Assembly: GCA_027294925.1 (NCBI GenBank)
Contig: JAPULM010000324.1
Location: forward strand, 1-9,137
Length of the DNA stretch: 9,137 nucleotides
Source: a bacterium
Lineage (GTDB): Bacteria; Tectomicrobia; Entotheonellia; Entotheonellales; Entotheonellaceae
Direction of reading: 5' to 3'
Shown: piece by piece, positions 7,704 through 9,137 of the stretch
Layout: each line of letters starts with the position of its first letter
How positions within the stretch are numbered: position 1 is the stretch's first letter
Translations under genes and position numbers: made by a program
Notes under the pieces: generated by a model
The model's database searches: none
What the model saw: the letters and a program-made list of their open reading frames with translations, nothing else
What the model was told of the DNA's origin: nothing

Positions 7704-8183
7704 TCATTTTATAATCCGTTTTTGAGAGGCATTCGCTTCTAACAGCTCATGAATTTCATGCATAAACTCCGTGATATCTTTGAATGAACGATAGACCGAA
7801 GCAAATCGAACATAGGCCACCTCATCAATGGCATGTAAAGCCTGCATCACCTGCTCCCCAATCGCTTGACTGGGCACTTCCCGCTCCCCCCGGTCACATA
7901 AAGCCTTCTCGATATCGTGCACCATGGACTCTATGGTCGACAAGGCAATCGGCCGCTTCTCACAGGCTTTTTCAACCCCAACCAACAGCTTGCCACGATC
8001 AAAGGGTTCACGACGCCCGTCTTTCTTGATAACCCAGGGCGTCGCGTCTTCAATACGCTCATACGTCGTAAAACGCCATTCACAGACTTGGCACCCTCGT
8101 CGACGTCGAATAACATTCCCTTCTTTGCTCAACCGAGAGTCTACAACCCGGTTCTCAAGACCACCACAGACAGGGCATTTCAT
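7704..8183 (-). CDS. nrdR: Transcriptional repressor NrdR of ribonucleotide reductase genes
   Basis: NrdR binds NrdR boxes in promoters of ribonucleotide reductase operons and represses them according to the ATP/dATP state sensed by its ATP-cone. The 159-residue protein has the zinc ribbon with Cys3, Cys6, Cys31 and Cys34 (MKCPVC ... [14 protein letters not shown]). The ATP-cone domain follows from about residue 46, with [36 protein letters not shown] and [16 protein letters not shown]. The C-terminal tail is slightly longer than in E. coli. It is the first gene of the minus-strand block, seven bases ahead of the CcsA/HemX gene, and its likely promoter lies about 110 bases upstream. No clear NrdR box is seen in the window, so self-regulation is not supported. 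Confidence 0.97.
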   Translation of the reverse strand: MKCPVCGGLENRVVDSRLSKEGNVIRRRRGCQVCEWRFTTYERIEDATPWVIKKDGRREPFDRGKLLVGVEKACEKRPIALSTIESMVHDIEKALCDRGEREVPSQAIGEQVMQALHAIDEVAYVRFASVYRSFKDITEFMHEIHELLEANASQKRIIK

Positions 8184-8263
8184 GACCTCAGCGCCTTCTT
8201 CATATATCGCGCACAGCGCATCCGTATAAACGCTTTTACAACTCTCTCATAGCTCAATCCCAC
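8180..8263 (-). CDS. Possible leader peptide ahead of nrdR
   Basis: A short frame opens at GTG 8263 (or ATG 8221) and ends in TGA at 8180-8182, overlapping the nrdR ATG in a TCATGA junction. From GTG it would encode 27 residues rich in Arg, Val and Lys, beginning [12 protein letters not shown]. No strong ribosome binding site precedes either start. It sits inside the untranslated leader expected from the 8291-8319 promoter. It could couple translation to nrdR or be chance. Confidence 0.15.
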   Translation of the reverse strand: MGLSYERVVKAFIRMRCARYMKKALRS

Positions 8264-8290
8264 TACCCGCTGCGTAAAGCTGCATGCACA

Positions 8291-8319
8291 TAGATAAAAT
8301 AGCCCCCCTGTTTTGTCAA
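8291..8319 (-). promoter_or_regulatory. Promoter for the nrdR-hem block
   Basis: The minus strand reads TTGACA (8314-8319, a perfect -35 consensus), a 17-base spacer and TATCTA (8291-8296, a partial -10). Transcription would begin near 8284, giving a leader of about 100 bases before the nrdR ATG. The spacer contains a run of six G. Because the following genes are closely packed, this could be the main promoter for nrdR through rsmD. Confidence 0.55.
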
Positions 8320-8357
8320 GTATTCCTCATCTATGCCGTATCCTCTACCTCATAAAT

Positions 8358-8420
8358 TGAACGCAAGAAGTGGTATCTATGCACCACTGCAGGAATAATA
8401 ACGATGAAGAAGTGCGTTTA
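8358..8420. repeat. Nested inverted repeats in the divergent region
   Basis: An inner perfect 6-bp repeat AGTGGT (8369-8374) and ACCACT (8383-8388) surrounds an 8-base loop. It is flanked by an outer repeat TGAACGCA (8358-8365) and TGCGTTTA (8413-8420), matching at 7 of 8 positions. Position between two divergent promoters suits an operator or a structured RNA; neither is demonstrated. It does not match the CIRCE heat-shock operator. Confidence 0.35.
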
Positions 8421-8456
8421 AGTATCGTAGTCGCTCCTGATTCTGTAATCTACTAG
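8379..8456 (+). CDS. Possible 25-residue small protein
   Basis: ATG at 8379 opens 25 codons beginning MHHCRNNNDEEVRLSIVVAP and ending in a double stop TAG TAG. The composition looks coherent, but there is only a weak purine stretch (GAAGTGG) upstream and the start lies inside the inner inverted repeat. I do not recognise it. It could be chance in non-coding DNA. Confidence 0.12.
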   Translation: MHHCRNNNDEEVRLSIVVAPDSVIY

Positions 8457-8532
8457 TAGCACAACTACAAAAAAGGAGGACAAATCCCTATAAATATCTA
8501 GAAATTCAGTATATTATAAGATTTTTTCGTGC

Positions 8533-8590
8533 TTGACACTACGCCCTAAGTTATGCTAGGTTTAACAGTGTCATTCCCTAACATTATACC
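8533..8590 (+). promoter_or_regulatory. Candidate promoters for the proteasomal ATPase gene
   Basis: Two overlapping candidates are visible. P1 is TTGACA (8533-8538) with an 18-base spacer and TAGGTT (8557-8562) preceded by TGC, like an extended -10. P2 is TTAACA (8562-8567) with a 17-base spacer and TATACC (8585-8590), placing the start near 8597 and a leader of about 23 bases. P2 has the better combined geometry; P1 has the better -35. Confidence 0.45.
8534..8573. repeat. Inverted repeat spanning the ATPase promoter
   Basis: A perfect 7-bp inverted repeat, TGACACT (8534-8540) and AGTGTCA (8567-8573), is separated by 26 bases. It overlaps the -35 element of P1 and the P2 -35. In the same region CCCTAA occurs twice as a direct repeat (8544-8549 and 8576-8581), 32 bases or about three helical turns apart. 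Such spacing would suit paired repressor sites; this is inference. Confidence 0.35.
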
Positions 8591-8604
8591 GCGAGTGCAT
8601 AATT

Positions 8605-8613
8605 AAGGAGAGG
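8605..8613 (+). promoter_or_regulatory. Ribosome binding site of the ATPase gene
   Basis: AAGGAGAGG lies in the right place: AAGGAG ends nine bases before the ATG at 8620. It fixes that ATG as the start in preference to the internal ATG at codon 18. Confidence 0.75.
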
Positions 8614-8619
8614 CTTCCT

Positions 8620-9137
8620 ATGGATGATGTCCCAGACAAAGAGGAGCGCAAGGGATTTGTCCGTGACACCATGCGAAAATTTTCCGTGCATGTGCCGCGC
8701 TCAGAAACTTCATTCCAGAGTAAGCTCTTACAATACGATATTGAGATTAAAGACCTGCACGAAAAAATGCGTCTTGTGGAACACGAATCCGAGGGTGTCT
8801 TACGCAACCTAGAAAAGACCATTAGTCAATACGAACATTTAAAGCGCAAATATTACCAGGCCACAGAGCAACTTGCGCAAGGCAAAAAGCAAAACGAGAA
8901 ATTGGTTGCGACTCTCCAGGAAGCCAAAGAACAAATTAATGCCCTGAAGCAGGAAGTAGAAAAGCTCTGTGCACCGCCTAACAGCTATGGTGTATTTCTA
9001 CACTCGAACAAGGACGGCACCATTGATATCGATCTCGACGGCCGTCATTTAAAAGTCAATATACATCCGAAACTTGAGCATCACGAATTTTTAGAAGGTC
9101 AGCAGCTCGTTCTGAACGAGGCCCTCAACGTCATCGA
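8620..9137 (+). CDS. arc: Proteasomal AAA+ ATPase ARC/Mpa, N-terminal part (3' end outside window)
   Basis: ARC (Mpa in mycobacteria) forms a hexameric ring that recognises Pup- or UBact-tagged proteins through its N-terminal coiled coil, unfolds them and threads them into the 20S proteasome. The visible 172 codons show a charged N-terminal tail (1-31), a long coiled coil (about 32-116, rich in Leu, Glu, Lys and Gln) and the start of the first OB domain. The OB domain opens with CAPPNSYGVFL (117-127), followed by GTIDIDLDGRHLKV and GQQLVLNEALNVI at the edge; these match the GYGV ... GRKM ... GQ..RLNEAL pattern of actinobacterial ARC. The second OB, Walker motifs and C-terminal GQYL-like tail lie outside. 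Codon use looks more AT-rich than in the hem genes. Transcription is divergent from nrdR. A different coiled-coil AAA+ protein is possible but the OB match argues strongly against it. Confidence 0.87.
   Translation, partial: MDDVPDKEERKGFVRDTMRKFSVHVPRSETSFQSKLLQYDIEIKDLHEKMRLVEHESEGVLRNLEKTISQYEHLKRKYYQATEQLAQGKKQNEKLVATLQEAKEQINALKQEVEKLCAPPNSYGVFLHSNKDGTIDIDLDGRHLKVNIHPKLEHHEFLEGQQLVLNEALNVI

Larger units (their letters stand above)
8184..8619. other. Divergent control region between nrdR and the ATPase gene
   Basis: This 436-base stretch holds no convincing gene. It is visibly more AT-rich than the flanking coding DNA. It contains a sigma70-like minus-strand promoter (8291-8319), nested inverted repeats (8358-8420), a 25-codon plus-strand frame (8379-8456), a near-perfect Shine-Dalgarno sequence AAGGAGGA (8473-8480) with no start codon behind it, and two overlapping plus-strand promoter candidates (8533-8590). 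I see no tRNA and no intrinsic terminator. Confidence 0.6.

Noticed and set aside
8184..8340. NrdR box in the nrdR leader
   Set aside because: No sequence there approaches the ACACWATATATWGTGT-like consensus in both halves.
8358..8420. CIRCE heat-shock operator
   Set aside because: The repeat arms do not match TTAGCACTC-N9-GAGTGCTAA.
1..9137. CRISPR array, insertion sequence, prophage or tRNA
   Set aside because: I saw no regularly spaced repeats, transposase or integrase frames, phage genes, or cloverleaf-forming sequences; the content is chromosomal housekeeping genes.

Overview
The window looks like ordinary chromosome from a bacterium that carries a Pup/UBact-type proteasome. Eight complete genes and one partial gene lie on the minus strand. 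In transcription order they are nrdR, a CcsA/HemX-like membrane protein, hemA, hemC, hemB, rsmD, a DUF1844 protein, mutL and the 5' part of guaB. The right end holds the divergent 5' part of a gene whose product matches the N-terminal coiled coil and first OB domain of the proteasomal AAA+ ATPase ARC/Mpa. Outside Actinobacteria, proteasome genes are known mainly from Nitrospirota (Leptospirillum, Nitrospira) and a few other phyla. Together with the compact ccsA-hemA-hemC-hemB block and a DUF1844 protein, this points to Nitrospirota or a similar lineage. That placement is inference; no rRNA gene is present to settle it.

Layout. 1-539: guaB, running off the left edge. 574-598: a hairpin between mutL and guaB. 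608-2404: mutL, with the endonuclease motifs of MutH-independent mismatch repair. 2501-2965: DUF1844 protein. 2998-3091: a gap with a short broken reading frame that may be the tail of an mnmA-like gene. 3093-8183: a tightly packed block rsmD, hemB, hemC, hemA, ccsA/hemX, nrdR, with intergenic gaps of 53 bases or less and one 4-base overlap. 8184-8619: a 436-base AT-rich divergent control region with a good minus-strand promoter for nrdR, candidate plus-strand promoters for the ATPase and several inverted repeats. 8620-9137: the ATPase gene, running off the right edge.

How the genes work together. HemA, HemC and HemB belong to the C5 route from glutamyl-tRNA to tetrapyrroles (steps 1, 4 and 3 among those encoded or implied); hemL and hemD are not in the window. 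The CcsA/HemX-like protein links this block to haem handling or HemA control. NrdR, first in the block, represses ribonucleotide reductase genes. RsmD (16S rRNA methylation), MutL (mismatch repair) and GuaB (GMP synthesis) are housekeeping genes. The most notable content is the ATPase at the right edge, because it predicts a whole protein-tagging and degradation locus just outside the window.
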